43,567 bases of DNA from Sedimentitalea xiamensis (GCF_030164465.1 NZ_JASNJE010000036.1:1-43567); one strand, 5' to 3'. Shown: positions 1 through 7,292, counted from the stretch's first letter. The notes: generated by a model not told the origin, from the sequence alone. A program made the numbers and translations.

Positions 1-220
1 AGCGATATTCTCCCTCGAGATGCAGACCAAGCGACCCCATGAGGCTGGAGGGGTGAGCGCGCCCGTTGCATGCGAGATCCAGCACCGGCAGACCGCTGAG
101 TGCGGAATGGAACCAGCCGTTTACCGTGGTCTGGGCTCCGTTTTCGTTTGTATTGATCGCGGCGAGTCTTTGTCCCTGCGGCAATCCCATCCAGTGGAAA
201 GTATCGAACGGTCCCGCCAC
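1..220 (-). pseudogene. DUF917 (S-methyl-thiohydantoin desulfurase-like) fragment, running off the left edge
   Basis: An open minus-strand frame enters from the left edge and can be read back to about position 220; a TAG stop in the same frame at 260-262 closes it upstream. The translated part contains AAINTNENGAQ, GLPVLDLACNGRAHP and a following MGSLGL. This resembles the DUF917 core, in which a GG-N segment is followed by GLPVVDxDxxGRAFPE. The usual N-terminal glycine-rich segment of about 100 residues is missing, and no convincing ribosome binding site precedes the GTG at 218-220. I therefore read it as a 5'-truncated remnant, though the rest lies outside the window. Family assignment is from remembered motif pattern only. 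Positions 221-492 between it and the next gene hold no gene I can support. Confidence 0.4.
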
Positions 221-492
221 TGACCTTCGCCGCGGCTCGGTCCGACATCGGCCTTGCCACTACTCCGCCAGCAATTCGTCGATGAAACTCTCCTGCCGGT
301 CAAGCCTGGATCTTGGAGCGGGACCGCTGGCTGTGGATAATCTGTCATCGCGATGGCCCTGGGCCAACCTAACGGGGATCGGTTGCCGCCAGGGGACCTG
401 GGATTCAGAGACAGAGGCGGGTGGCAGTCAGTTTAAGCGTTCTGCGACCCGATTCTTTGGGGCACCCACGGCAGGTCTCGCCGGCTGGGCGA

Positions 493-1509
493 TTATGCGT
501 CCAGGCTCTCGAGGATCGTCTTCGTCTCCGGCATCCGCTTCAGCGAGTTGCCGATGTGCTCCCGCCAGCGCGGGCCAACTTCCAGCGCAGTGGCATAGGC
601 CTGGGACAGTTCATCGGGACGGTCCTCGGCCATCGCCTCGATCAGGAAGGCCGCCTGCTCGCGATCCTTTGCGGATTTAAGATTGCCTGCCCCGTCTCGT
701 CGCCGATCGGCGATAATCAGTTTGTGGATCGCGTAGCGTTCCGGGCGCGGGACCTGCACGAGAATACCGGACCGGTAAATGGCCGCGGCGTGGATCGGTT
801 CTGCGATCGGAAAGTTGAGGTAGTTGAGCGCCTGCGCGCCGACACCGAGGGCGGGCAAGTCACGGATAGTTTCGTTGCCGAAGGCGGGGGTCAGGAATTC
901 GACAAGCTGGCCACTGCCACCTTGAGCCCATCGCCAGATCCGGCCCTTGTCGAGCCCAGGTACGGGATCGAATTTCAACGTCGTGAAAGTCTCAGCGAGC
1001 CCAGGGGCGACCTGATCCTGCAAGGCGATGCTGAGCTTCTCGAACTGGGCTATGTCGATATCGCCGGTATTGGCTATGCCCCCCAAAGGCAAACGAATAC
1101 CAAGCTCGCCTTCATAGAGCCGGAATGCGTTTGTCCCGACGATGGTGCCGCCCAACCGGAAAGTCCCTGCGGCTGCCATAGCCGAGAGAATGGAGCCGGT
1201 CGCCCGGTCGGTTGGCGTCATGCCTTCTGCGCGCAAGAGCCGAACGAGCCGCGAACGTTCCGCCTGCCGTTCCTTGGCGGTCGCGCGCAGTTCCTCGATC
1301 CGCTCGATGCGCGCGCGCGTCTCGTCGCTATCTTCGCCGATATAGAAAAACCGCATCTCCGTCCCAACACGTCGAGCCGCGTACCAATAAGCCTTGTCAC
1401 CACGTTCTTTCAGCGTTGGTTTGCCTTCCACATCGGACAAGGCGTCATCCTTCAGGAGGCGCACCAGATCGGTATAGGCGCTCATCGCGATGCTACTGAG
1501 TGGAGTCAT
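493..1509 (-). CDS. GSU2403-family nucleotidyltransferase-fold protein
   Basis: Protein of about 338 aa of the NTP_transf_8 (GSU2403) family, a nucleotidyltransferase fold found on bacterial accessory elements with no settled substrate. The middle of the protein has the family's fold core: FRLGGTIVGTNAFRLYEGELG (about 118-138), then TGDIDIA with the acidic pair D150/D152 that would bind metal. The N-terminal part has the family's YWYAARRVGTEMRFFYIGED stretch. I chose the ATG at 1509 because GGAAG lies 8 nt upstream on the minus strand. An upstream in-frame ATG at 1542 would add 11 residues but has a weaker site. A perfect inverted repeat lies just upstream (1546-1570). It is a single gene with no obvious operon partner. 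Some relatives act as antitoxin-like or tRNA-modifying nucleotidyltransferases, but nothing here shows which. Confidence 0.75.
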   Translation of the reverse strand: MTPLSSIAMSAYTDLVRLLKDDALSDVEGKPTLKERGDKAYWYAARRVGTEMRFFYIGEDSDETRARIERIEELRATAKERQAERSRLVRLLRAEGMTPTDRATGSILSAMAAAGTFRLGGTIVGTNAFRLYEGELGIRLPLGGIANTGDIDIAQFEKLSIALQDQVAPGLAETFTTLKFDPVPGLDKGRIWRWAQGGSGQLVEFLTPAFGNETIRDLPALGVGAQALNYLNFPIAEPIHAAAIYRSGILVQVPRPERYAIHKLIIADRRRDGAGNLKSAKDREQAAFLIEAMAEDRPDELSQAYATALEVGPRWREHIGNSLKRMPETKTILESLDA

Positions 1510-1545
1510 GCCAATCACTTCCAAGTTTTGCTTGGCATGCATATA

Positions 1546-1570
1546 CCTATCAAAACTTAAAATTGATAGG
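1546..1570. promoter_or_regulatory. Inverted repeat upstream of the nucleotidyltransferase gene
   Basis: Perfect 8-bp arms, cctatcaa (1546-1553) and ttgatagg (1563-1570), separated by an AT-rich 9-bp spacer. It sits 36 bp upstream of the preferred start at 1509 and 3 bp upstream of the alternative start at 1542. Position and symmetry suit an operator or a 5'-UTR hairpin. There is no evidence for the binding protein. Confidence 0.45.
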
Positions 1571-1641
1571 CAAAACGCTTAAGACACCACCACGCCCATT
1601 TGAAACGACGAAAGGGCCGCCCGAAGGCGACCCTCTCACAC

Positions 1642-2360
1642 TCACCCATCTGCCGGTGTCTTCGCCGGGTCCGCGACCCGCATGACGGTGAGCCCCTTCG
1701 CCTCGGCCTTCTGCCCGAGATTCAGCGCAACGCCGTTGCCGCCGAAGAGCACGACGCCCGTCGCCGCGAACTTGTCGTCCAGCATCTCATCATTGCATTT
1801 GAAGGGGGCGGCACGTCCATGCGCGGACCAGCGCGGATCGAAGCGCGCCTGCGCGACGCCGCGCGCCCGGGCCCAGCGGGCCGCGATCATCTCGGCGCCA
1901 TGCTTGCCGCCCTTGTGGCAGAGGAAGATCTCCTGATTGCGGTTCTGCCGGATACGCTCCCGAACCTTGTCGAGCGTATTGAAGATGACATCGATATCGG
2001 TCCAGTCGGTGGCGCCCGAGACGATCAGGGGGGGCCCTCCACCTTCGACTTCGCGGCCGTCTCCCGGTCATGCTGCTCCAGGAGCTGCCTTGCCTCGAAG
2101 ACCGCCCCGGTCTCCTGTGCGCGAACACTTGCGCGGGAGCCTGCGGCCGGGATGAAGGCGTGGCCGGTCTCGACCTCGTAGCATTCCGCCGCCGCCTCGG
2201 ACATCGTCTCGATGGCGCCGACGATCTCCCGCAGGTGCAGGAAGCGGGCCTGAGCCTCTTCGAGCGCGGTCTCCGCGATCTCTGATCCGTCATGGGATTT
2301 TGCCAATGCACCGATCTTGTCGGCGGTGCGGTCATCCGGAGGATATGCTTCCGCACTCAT
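1642..2360 (-). pseudogene. YspA-type SLOG (DUF2493) protein gene with a 1-nt frameshift in a C7 run
   Basis: The N-terminal half reads from ATG at 2360 (MSAEAYPPDD...) through a helical segment with CYEVETGHAFIPAAGSRAS to ...KSKVEGPP and then a TGA at 2025-2027. The second half is open in another frame and continues immediately as PPLIVSGATDWTDIDVIFNTLD..., FLCHKGGKHGAEMIAARWA and VLFGGNGVALNLGQKAEAKG, ending at 1642. Joined, these give a colinear protein of about 239 aa of the cpYpsA-related SLOG family, a Rossmann-like nucleotide-binding fold common on alphaproteobacterial plasmids. The break falls in a run of seven Cs (GGG then C7 on the minus strand); one more C restores the frame. It could be a real mutation, a phase-variable tract or a sequencing error. 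Usual relatives are near 300 aa, so the N-terminus is also somewhat short. Confidence 0.8.
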
Positions 2361-2447
2361 GTGTGTGTGTTTTGACGGTAGGTTTGCCCGACGCGAGCAG
2401 GCAAAGGGTGCTGCCCGGACGCGGGAGACAGATGGAGCGGCGGGATC

Positions 2448-2468
2448 GTTTTGGCCTTGGGCCAAAAC
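2448..2468. promoter_or_regulatory. Inverted repeat in the 2361-2723 gene-free stretch
   Basis: Perfect 9-bp arms gttttggcc and ggccaaaac around a 3-nt centre ttg. It lies in the 363-bp stretch between the divergent YspA-like gene (start 2360) and the parD-like gene (start 2724). The near-continuous symmetry suits a protein-binding site more than a terminator, because no T-run follows on either strand. A (tg) repeat directly abuts the YspA start at about 2360-2369. I see no further gene in the stretch. Confidence 0.4.
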
Positions 2469-2671
2469 AGACCGGAGCGCAATCTGGCGAAGCGGCCGGG
2501 GAGCAACGTGCTCGCGAGACGGGCAAACCGGGATGCCGGGCGCAACGCCGCGGTGAGGCCGCATGGCCGAATGCGCGATCGGCCAGGGGCCGATATCTCC
2601 CCTGCGACACGCGCAGCCGAGCGGGGGAGGCCGTCAGGCAGGGGGCGCTTCCCTCGGTCGGGCTGACCGGC

Positions 2672-2700
2672 TTGCGAGACATCGCAAAATCCGGTACTCT
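2672..2700 (+). promoter_or_regulatory. Candidate promoter and operator for the parD-parE pair
   Basis: A -35-like TTGCGA (2672-2677) and a -10-like TACTCT (2695-2700) are 17 bp apart. The -35 overlaps a perfect short inverted repeat ttgcga / tcgcaa (2672-2677 and 2682-2687), where an autoregulating ribbon-helix-helix antitoxin could bind. An AAGGAG ribosome binding site follows at about 2711, 8 nt before the ATG at 2724. The match to consensus is moderate and the assignment is inference. Confidence 0.4.
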
Positions 2701-2723
2701 ATTGGAGCACCAAGGAGTCTGCC

Positions 2724-2999
2724 ATGAGCGTTCAAAAGCAATCCGTCAGCTTTACCGATACCGCCTACGCTTTCGCCAGGGAGCTGGTCGAAGCCGGGGA
2801 GTATCCCAATGTGAGCGCGGCGGTTTCGGGGGAGCTGGCAAAGGCCAAGGCAGAACGTGAGCGCGAACGGGCGGTGCTCGAAGCGGAACTCGAGCGGCGC
2901 CTGTCCCTGCCGCTCGATCAATGGGAGCCGGTCGGGGACGCCTGCGATGTCACGGCCGGCGCGCGTGCGCATCTGGTCGCGATGACCCGCAAGACCTGA
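2724..2999 (+). CDS. parD: ParD-like type II antitoxin
   Basis: A 91-aa protein with the ParD/CopG-like layout. An N-terminal ribbon-helix-helix DNA-binding segment (QSVSFTDTAYAFARELVEAGEYPNVSAAVSGELAKAKAE, about 6-45) shows the characteristic 'vsfT...A..lVeaGeYpnvSaaV' pattern. A charged toxin-binding tail follows (ERERERAVLEAELERRLSLP). Its TGA overlaps the ATG of the parE-like toxin by one nucleotide, so the pair is translationally coupled. The antitoxin would neutralise the toxin by direct contact and repress their joint promoter, for which a small palindrome at 2672-2687 is a candidate. An AAGGAG site decides the start. Confidence 0.8.
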   Translation: MSVQKQSVSFTDTAYAFARELVEAGEYPNVSAAVSGELAKAKAERERERAVLEAELERRLSLPLDQWEPVGDACDVTAGARAHLVAMTRKT

Positions 3000-3334
3000 T
3001 GCGGTTCGTCCGGCATCCGTTCTTCGAGCGGGATCTCATCGGCATCATCGACCACATTGTCGAAGTCACCCAAGGCGACACCGGAGCAGCCCTTCAGCGT
3101 CTGGATGAAGTCGATGCCTTGCTGCAATCGATCGCAGACAATCCGACATCCGGTGCCCGTCTTGAGGGAAAGCTCGAAGGCTGGCTCGTGCGCCATGGCG
3201 GGTCCGGCCATCGCCTGACCATCGTTTTCAGACCGGATGCGGAGGTTGGCCAGATCTATCTCGCGCTCGTGGCCTTCGGCGGCCGGGACTGGATGAAACT
3301 GGCTTCCAAACGGCGCACCTTCATGGACTACTAG
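2999..3334 (+). CDS. parE: ParE/RelE-superfamily toxin
   Basis: A 111-aa protein starting MRFVRHPFFERDLIGIIDHIVEVTQGD, the usual beta strand then long helix of ParE-type toxins (target gyrase) in the RelE fold. The C-terminal part keeps the family pattern with an arginine-rich beta core (HRLTIVFRPDAEVGQIYLALVAFGGRDWMKLASKRR). The start ATG overlaps the antitoxin stop (TGATG). Its TAG stop overlaps the stop of the convergent methyltransferase-RadC gene in the palindrome CTAG (3331-3334). The gene pair is likely a plasmid or element stability module. Whether it acts on gyrase or on mRNA cannot be told from sequence alone. Confidence 0.8.
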   Translation: MRFVRHPFFERDLIGIIDHIVEVTQGDTGAALQRLDEVDALLQSIADNPTSGARLEGKLEGWLVRHGGSGHRLTIVFRPDAEVGQIYLALVAFGGRDWMKLASKRRTFMDY

Positions 3335-4902
3335 TCGGACAGCAGGCCCGCCGCCCTCATGCTGAACGCGGTCTTCTCCCGCCCGAAGCCGACGATGATG
3401 TGATCGTGGACAACGATCTCCATCACCTTGCAGGCCGCGACGATCCTGCCGGTCAACTCGATGTCCGCCTGGCTCGGCTCAGGATCGCCCGAGGGGTGGT
3501 TGTGGCACATGATGATGGCAGAGGCGTCGAGAACGAGGGCGGCTCGGAGCACCTCGCTGACATAGACCGAGACGTGATCGATGCTGCCACGGGTCATGAC
3601 CCTGTCGCGGATCAGCCTGTTTTTCCGGTCCAGCAGCAGCACCCGAAACACCTCGACCCGTTCGTGGACGGCGTTCAGAGCCAGGTAGTCGGTCAGCATG
3701 GCCCAGGACTGGAGTGCAACGGTCGACCGGGCATGTTCCTGTGCCCCCGCGATCTCGATCCGCTGCGGACGATAGCGGGCATAGATGTCGGAAACGGGCG
3801 TGTTCTCGCGGGGCGTGTCGAGGCTGGTGAAGGCCAGCGGGATGGCGGCGTGGGTTGTCGGTTTGGCGGAGGAGGTTGCAGCGACCGGGCGCTTGCGCAC
3901 GGCGGAAGAGCCGCTCCGCCGTATGACGGGCCGGTTCTGTGCACTGGCATGGAGCATAGGAGCGCCCGGTCGGGCCGCGGCGATATCATCGATGATTTGC
4001 CGCGCCGCATCCAGATCGCCGACAGCCGCGCGAACGATCTCCACCTCCTCCTGCACCTTGTCGAAAACCATGAGCTGGGTTTCGACGGTGGTGCCGAGCT
4101 TGGCGTAAACACGGCCGGGGATCGTGAGCGCGAGGCGAGGCTTTGCAATAGCTGAGGCCCGCGCCCAATGCGCCGCGTCACGTTCTGGCGAAAATCCCAT
4201 CGGCATGATCGCGACGAGTCGTCCACCCGGCGCGAGGCGTTTGGCGGCACCGATCAGATGTTTCGCCGCGATATGCCTGTCCCGCGACCGGTCAACCGAG
4301 GAGGCGAAGGGCGGATTCATCACGATGACGCCGGGAAGCTCGGGCACCGCCAGCAGGTCGTCGATATGTTCGGCGTCGAAGCCGGTCACCTGCGTGTCAA
4401 AGATCGCCTCAAGAAGTGCTATGCGGAAGGGGTCGATCTCGTTGAGCACTGGCGTGCCGCCGGCGCGGACGGCGAAACCGGCCAGTGCGCCGGTCCCGGC
4501 CGAGGGTTCGAGGACAGTTTCGCCGGGGCGGATGGCAGCGGCACGCGTGACCAGGGCTGCATAGGCCAGCGGGGTGGAAAATTGCTGCAGACGGATCTGC
4601 TGCTCGGAGCGCCGCGTCTCCGTCAGGAGCCGCGTGGCGAGCATTTTGGCGGATGCGATGGCGTCCGGATCGCTGCCCTGCAAAACCTGCATCACGGCTG
4701 CGGCCTGCATCACGTCATAGGCCATGCGCCAGGACCACGCGCCGCCGGCATCGCTGCCACCGAAGGTCTCGCGCATGATCCGCGCCAGCGACGAGCTTCT
4801 GAGGGGCTGGTCTTCGATCTCCCTGGCGATCTGTGACAGGGCCCGCAGAAGCTGTGGTTTCGATGGAATGTTGGAAGCGAGGTCCGGGCAACGGTCGGTC
4901 AT
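3331..4902 (-). CDS. Fusion protein: strawberry-notch-type methyltransferase module joined to a RadC JAB domain
   Basis: 523 aa. Residues about 100-300 are a class I methyltransferase of the type found at the N-terminus of plasmid strawberry-notch helicases: QQFSTPLAYA, motif I VLEPSAGTG (130-138) and catalytic NPPF (196-199). Residues about 368-390 (SDIYARYRPQRIEIAGAQEH) match the linker that normally leads into the Sno helicase. The helicase is absent. From about 397 (LQSWAMLTDYLALNAVHERVEVFRVLLLD) to the end it is the RadC C-terminal JAB/MPN domain, with HNHPSGDPEPSQAD at 467-480 as the zinc-binding motif. RadC's N-terminal helix-hairpin-helix is missing. The junction lies near 3710-3740 and is in frame. 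The ATG at 4902 has AAGGA 8 nt upstream; an earlier in-frame start lacks this. A conserved leader element lies 36 bp upstream (4939-4964). The likely role is DNA modification or element maintenance. Confidence 0.8.
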   Translation of the reverse strand: MTDRCPDLASNIPSKPQLLRALSQIAREIEDQPLRSSSLARIMRETFGGSDAGGAWSWRMAYDVMQAAAVMQVLQGSDPDAIASAKMLATRLLTETRRSEQQIRLQQFSTPLAYAALVTRAAAIRPGETVLEPSAGTGALAGFAVRAGGTPVLNEIDPFRIALLEAIFDTQVTGFDAEHIDDLLAVPELPGVIVMNPPFASSVDRSRDRHIAAKHLIGAAKRLAPGGRLVAIMPMGFSPERDAAHWARASAIAKPRLALTIPGRVYAKLGTTVETQLMVFDKVQEEVEIVRAAVGDLDAARQIIDDIAAARPGAPMLHASAQNRPVIRRSGSSAVRKRPVAATSSAKPTTHAAIPLAFTSLDTPRENTPVSDIYARYRPQRIEIAGAQEHARSTVALQSWAMLTDYLALNAVHERVEVFRVLLLDRKNRLIRDRVMTRGSIDHVSVYVSEVLRAALVLDASAIIMCHNHPSGDPEPSQADIELTGRIVAACKVMEIVVHDHIIVGFGREKTAFSMRAAGLLSD

Positions 4903-4938
4903 GTCATCTGTCCTTTGGGTCTGGGTTTGAGTTCCAAA

Positions 4939-4964
4939 GGACAAGAAGCCCCCTTTCTCCTTTC
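4939..4964 (-). repeat. Leader element copy A (upstream of the methyltransferase-RadC fusion)
   Basis: Read on the minus strand it begins GAAAGGAGAAAG and ends CTTCTTGTCC. It aligns with three other copies (9496-9520, 9992-10016, 11113-11137) that share GAAAGGAAAAGC-GGC and a terminal GTCC/GTCT. It lies 36 nt upstream of the ATG at 4902. This copy is the most divergent, with one extra base. Confidence 0.5.
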
Positions 4965-5038
4965 GGGTGCACGGCTGCGTTCAAAAAGTTGGTGGGGAGG
5001 TTAGAAGACCCGAGCGGCAAAAACTTCGGCGGGACGGA

Positions 5039-5422
5039 TCACCCAGAACCGAGCGAGCGCAGCCAGGCCGCGAAGTCGTCCTCGCTGACCTTATCGGATG
5101 CGAGATCTTCCATCATCCGAACACCGATTGCGGGTTCGGGGCGGATGGCAATGCCATTGAGCCGCAGAAATGTGAATGCGGCCACGAAGGCCATGCGTTT
5201 GTTGCCGTCGACGAACGCATGAGCCTTGGCGACACCGAAGGCGTAGGCTGCGGCAAGCGCATAGGCATCAGGATCGCCATGGCCCGCCTGGTTCAAAGGA
5301 CGGGCTATCGCGCTTTCGAGAAGGGCCGGATTGCGGGTACCGGATGCACCGCCGTGCCGGGCGATCTGGCGATCGTGGATAACATGGAGGGCCGGCAGTG
5401 GCACCCAGACCCATTCGGTCAT
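5039..5422 (-). CDS. doc: Doc-type toxin (Fic/DOC fold) of a type II toxin-antitoxin pair
   Basis: A 127-aa protein with the death-on-curing layout: N-terminal VWVPLPALHVIHDRQIARHGG, central GTRNPALLESAIARPLNQ, and the Fic core HAFVDGNKRM (68-77), matching HxFx(D/E)GNKR. The known Doc toxin phosphorylates EF-Tu with this motif and stalls translation. That activity is inferred here from the intact motif. Its ATG overlaps the stop of the AbrB-type antitoxin gene by 4 nt (ATGA), giving an antitoxin-toxin operon read on the minus strand. The length is normal for the family (about 125 aa). Confidence 0.88.
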   Translation of the reverse strand: MTEWVWVPLPALHVIHDRQIARHGGASGTRNPALLESAIARPLNQAGHGDPDAYALAAAYAFGVAKAHAFVDGNKRMAFVAAFTFLRLNGIAIRPEPAIGVRMMEDLASDKVSEDDFAAWLRSLGSG

Positions 5423-5643
5423 GCAAGCGCCTGGAGCAGGTCGCGGTTCTCGTCCATGACAGCTTCCGCCGCATTCAATGCGGCTTGTAGTTCGGGGTTC
5501 TCTGTCATCAGCTTCAATCCGCCGTCATCCGTGCGCACCGCGTAGAGCGTATCGCCCTCCTTGGCATCAAGCAGGGCAAGCATTTCGGTGCTGAGCGTCA
5601 TAACAGCGGAATTGCCGACTTTGCGGATCTTGGCTTCGATCAT
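5419..5643 (-). CDS. AbrB/MazE-type antitoxin paired with Doc
   Basis: A 74-aa protein with an N-terminal swapped-hairpin AbrB DNA-binding domain (MIEAKIRKVGNSAVMTLSTEMLALLDAKEGDTLYAV, 1-36) and a C-terminal helical tail (ENPELQAALNAAEAVMDENRDLLQALA) that would occlude the toxin. It precedes doc in the same operon with a 4-nt overlap. The AbrB-plus-Doc pairing is a known alternative to Phd-Doc. A short palindrome, tatac-agat-gtata at 5662-5675, lies about 20 bp upstream of the start and is a plausible autoregulation site. Confidence 0.85.
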   Translation of the reverse strand: MIEAKIRKVGNSAVMTLSTEMLALLDAKEGDTLYAVRTDDGGLKLMTENPELQAALNAAEAVMDENRDLLQALA

Positions 5644-5661
5644 GGGAGGCCTCGCTCAGGT

Positions 5662-5675
5662 TATACAGATGTATA
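5662..5675. promoter_or_regulatory. Short palindrome upstream of the AbrB-Doc operon
   Basis: Arms tatac and gtata around agat, 19 bp upstream of the antitoxin ATG at 5643. The AT-rich sequence could also supply a -10 element. It is a candidate antitoxin operator, by position only. Confidence 0.35.
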
Positions 5676-5694
5676 TACGGCAGGGGCCAGAAAG

Positions 5695-5928
5695 TCAAGA
5701 TTTGGGGAGATCGCGCGGGCCGGCAGGTCGGCCGTGAAGATGCTCATCGATACCTTTGTCCAGGAGATTACCCAGTTCTTCGGGCATGTCGGTCACATCA
5801 AGAGCAACCTGCGCCTGTTCCATTGCTCGAGCCTGTGATGTTGCCGGGCGTGGATCATCCAGCGCCTCCTGCACCTTGGCGCGGAACCAGGTGTCATATG
5901 CGTCGGGATCGGGTGTCTTGGCGGGCAC
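5695..5928 (-). CDS. Orphan PaaA2-like antitoxin (stability determinant)
   Basis: A 77-aa protein. Residues 10-30, YDTWFRAKVQEALDDPRPATS, resemble the PaaA2/stability-determinant pattern 'Y..W.RAKV...L.DPRP...', in which helical segments wrap a ParE2-type toxin. The following MEQAQVALD occupies the place of the family's second helix. The C-terminal 40 residues are unlike PaaA2. No ParE-type toxin adjoins it: the next gene on the same strand is the AbrB antitoxin, 51 bp away. It may be an orphan, or it may contribute to the neighbouring pair. The start is GTG with GGAGAG 6 nt upstream. Confidence 0.6.
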   Translation of the reverse strand: MPAKTPDPDAYDTWFRAKVQEALDDPRPATSQARAMEQAQVALDVTDMPEELGNLLDKGIDEHLHGRPAGPRDLPKS

Positions 5929-5954
5929 CGTTTGCTCTCCTTGGATCCAAATAG

Positions 5955-5971
5955 ACGTATCTCATATACGT
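5955..5971. promoter_or_regulatory. Inverted repeat upstream of the PaaA2-like gene
   Basis: Perfect 6-bp arms acgtat (5955-5960) and atacgt (5966-5971) around ctcat, 27 bp upstream of the GTG at 5928. It is a likely operator or promoter region for the small antitoxin gene. It resembles the 5662-5675 palindrome in sharing a gtata core. Confidence 0.4.
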
Positions 5972-6012
5972 TGCGCTTCCAAGTTAGCGGTTGCCTGCAT
6001 GAAAGGCAGGTT

Positions 6013-6669
6013 TCACGATCTCTTCGCGCTGAAGAACTCCGCCAGGACCGGGCTTGCCGCGCCCTTAGCAGAACTCAGGAGTTCCGATCCTGCAAGCGAG
6101 CCCTTGGACAGACGCACGAGGCCGCCGGTTTCCTCGATGCGGTAGCACCGGCGCTTTTGCCCTCCGCGCCAGTAGTGGGTGGCGGTCACGATCTGGCAGG
6201 TGCTGCCATCGGTCAGTGTCACCGGCGCAGCCAGTTTGATCTTGTCACCCTCATCGTAGTCCGGGATCGCCGCCCAATCCCTGCAGCGCTGGCGCCATGC
6301 ATGGGCATGGCTCTCGGGATCCTTCAACTCGGAGAGCAGCGCCAGAAGACTGAGCGGCGCCCGCGACTCCACCGGCCCGGCGCTCTCCTCCATGTTCTTG
6401 TAGCCCCAGCAGCCATCATCGTAACGCGTCAGGAAGACGGCCCCGAAGGCGATCGACCCGTCCGCATCGGTCACATAGGTTTTGTCCTCGACCGGTGTAC
6501 CGTCGATATTCATGACCTTGGCGGCGGCATACCAGGTCGACCCGACCTTGCAGGCCTTGAGCAGCACCGTCTTGCGCGTATCCGTCTCGAAAGTGCAGAG
6601 CCGGGCGATTTCCGCTTTCTCATCCGCGTAGCTCTTCACGCGGCGATCAGTATAGAAGACCCAGCCCAC
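6013..6669 (-). CDS. DUF6927-type conserved hypothetical protein
   Basis: 218 aa. N-terminal MGWVFYTDRR, the segment STWYAAAKV and the central GCWGYKNMEESAGPVESRAP match what I recall of DUF6927 proteins, which are common on rhodobacterial plasmids (typical core 'FGYKDMDE..GP'). No enzymatic motif, signal peptide or membrane segment is visible. The start is GTG at 6669, overlapping the TAG of the upstream gene by one base (TAGTG). The two are therefore translationally coupled and probably act together. The biochemical role is unknown. Confidence 0.65.
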   Translation of the reverse strand: MGWVFYTDRRVKSYADEKAEIARLCTFETDTRKTVLLKACKVGSTWYAAAKVMNIDGTPVEDKTYVTDADGSIAFGAVFLTRYDDGCWGYKNMEESAGPVESRAPLSLLALLSELKDPESHAHAWRQRCRDWAAIPDYDEGDKIKLAAPVTLTDGSTCQIVTATHYWRGGQKRRCYRIEETGGLVRLSKGSLAGSELLSSAKGAASPVLAEFFSAKRS

Positions 6670-7262
6670 TATGCCGCCCTCCGGTCATCGATCTCGATCA
6701 GCGCGTCGAGCGGCACCCGGTAAGACAGCATCTCGTCGAAATCCTCGCAATTCCCTGAGTTCTGTACGATCGCATGGGTATCGCTGGCATCCTTGAGGAT
6801 CACCCGGAAGGTGCCGCCGAGTCCGGAGGGGACATCATAGGTGCCGCCGATCAGGTAGTCGGCGGCGCGGCGCAGGAAGACGCGGATCGTGTGGCCGTCG
6901 GTCGCCAGCCGAATGGTGTCATGACCACGGTCGATGAGCATCTGCACGTCATCGAGAATGTCGATGTAGAACTGGCCGGTCAGATCGCGAAACGCCGCCT
7001 GCCGCGCCGCCATCCAATCCGTATCGCGGAACGGGTTGATGCCCTCGGCGAAAGCGTAGGAGGGATCGGTGTGTTTGGTGGTGACGATCCGCGTGGTCGA
7101 ACCGTCGATGCCATTGGAGCGCAGATGGACGCCATTGCCGACGATCAGGATCAGGGCGGGATTGCCGACCGGCCCGTTCCAGTTGGGCAGGAAGGTGGAA
7201 CAGGCGCGCGCATGCGCGATCTGCGCCGCGACGCTGGTCGCGGTGAAACTGAGAAGGGACAT
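6669..7262 (-). CDS. Conserved-looking hypothetical protein upstream of the DUF6927 gene
   Basis: 197 aa starting MSLLSFTATSVAAQIAHARACSTFLPNWNGPVGNPALILIVGNG. I do not recognise the family. The protein appears globular with alternating hydrophobic and charged segments, a HDTIRLATDGHTIRVFLRRAADYLIGG stretch in the middle, and no signal peptide or transmembrane segment. The ATG at 7262 is preceded by AGGAA at suitable spacing; longer in-frame starts run into the hairpin at 7293-7320. Its position between parB and the DUF6927 gene on the same strand, with one-base coupling to the latter, points to a plasmid or element backbone role. Confidence 0.7.
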   Translation of the reverse strand: MSLLSFTATSVAAQIAHARACSTFLPNWNGPVGNPALILIVGNGVHLRSNGIDGSTTRIVTTKHTDPSYAFAEGINPFRDTDWMAARQAAFRDLTGQFYIDILDDVQMLIDRGHDTIRLATDGHTIRVFLRRAADYLIGGTYDVPSGLGGTFRVILKDASDTHAIVQNSGNCEDFDEMLSYRVPLDALIEIDDRRAA

Positions 7263-7292
7263 GGTGTTTTCCTGTGCGTTTGAGAGAAGTGC

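Noticed and set aside
121-348. A 75-codon minus-strand frame near the left edge
   Set aside because: It has no similarity to any protein I know and overlaps the better supported DUF917-like frame. It is probably random.
2025-2047. Programmed ribosomal frameshift at the C7 run in the YspA-type gene
   Set aside because: A C run is not a known efficient slippery heptamer of the usual X XXY YYZ type, and I see no stimulatory hairpin or internal Shine-Dalgarno. A mutation or sequence error is simpler.
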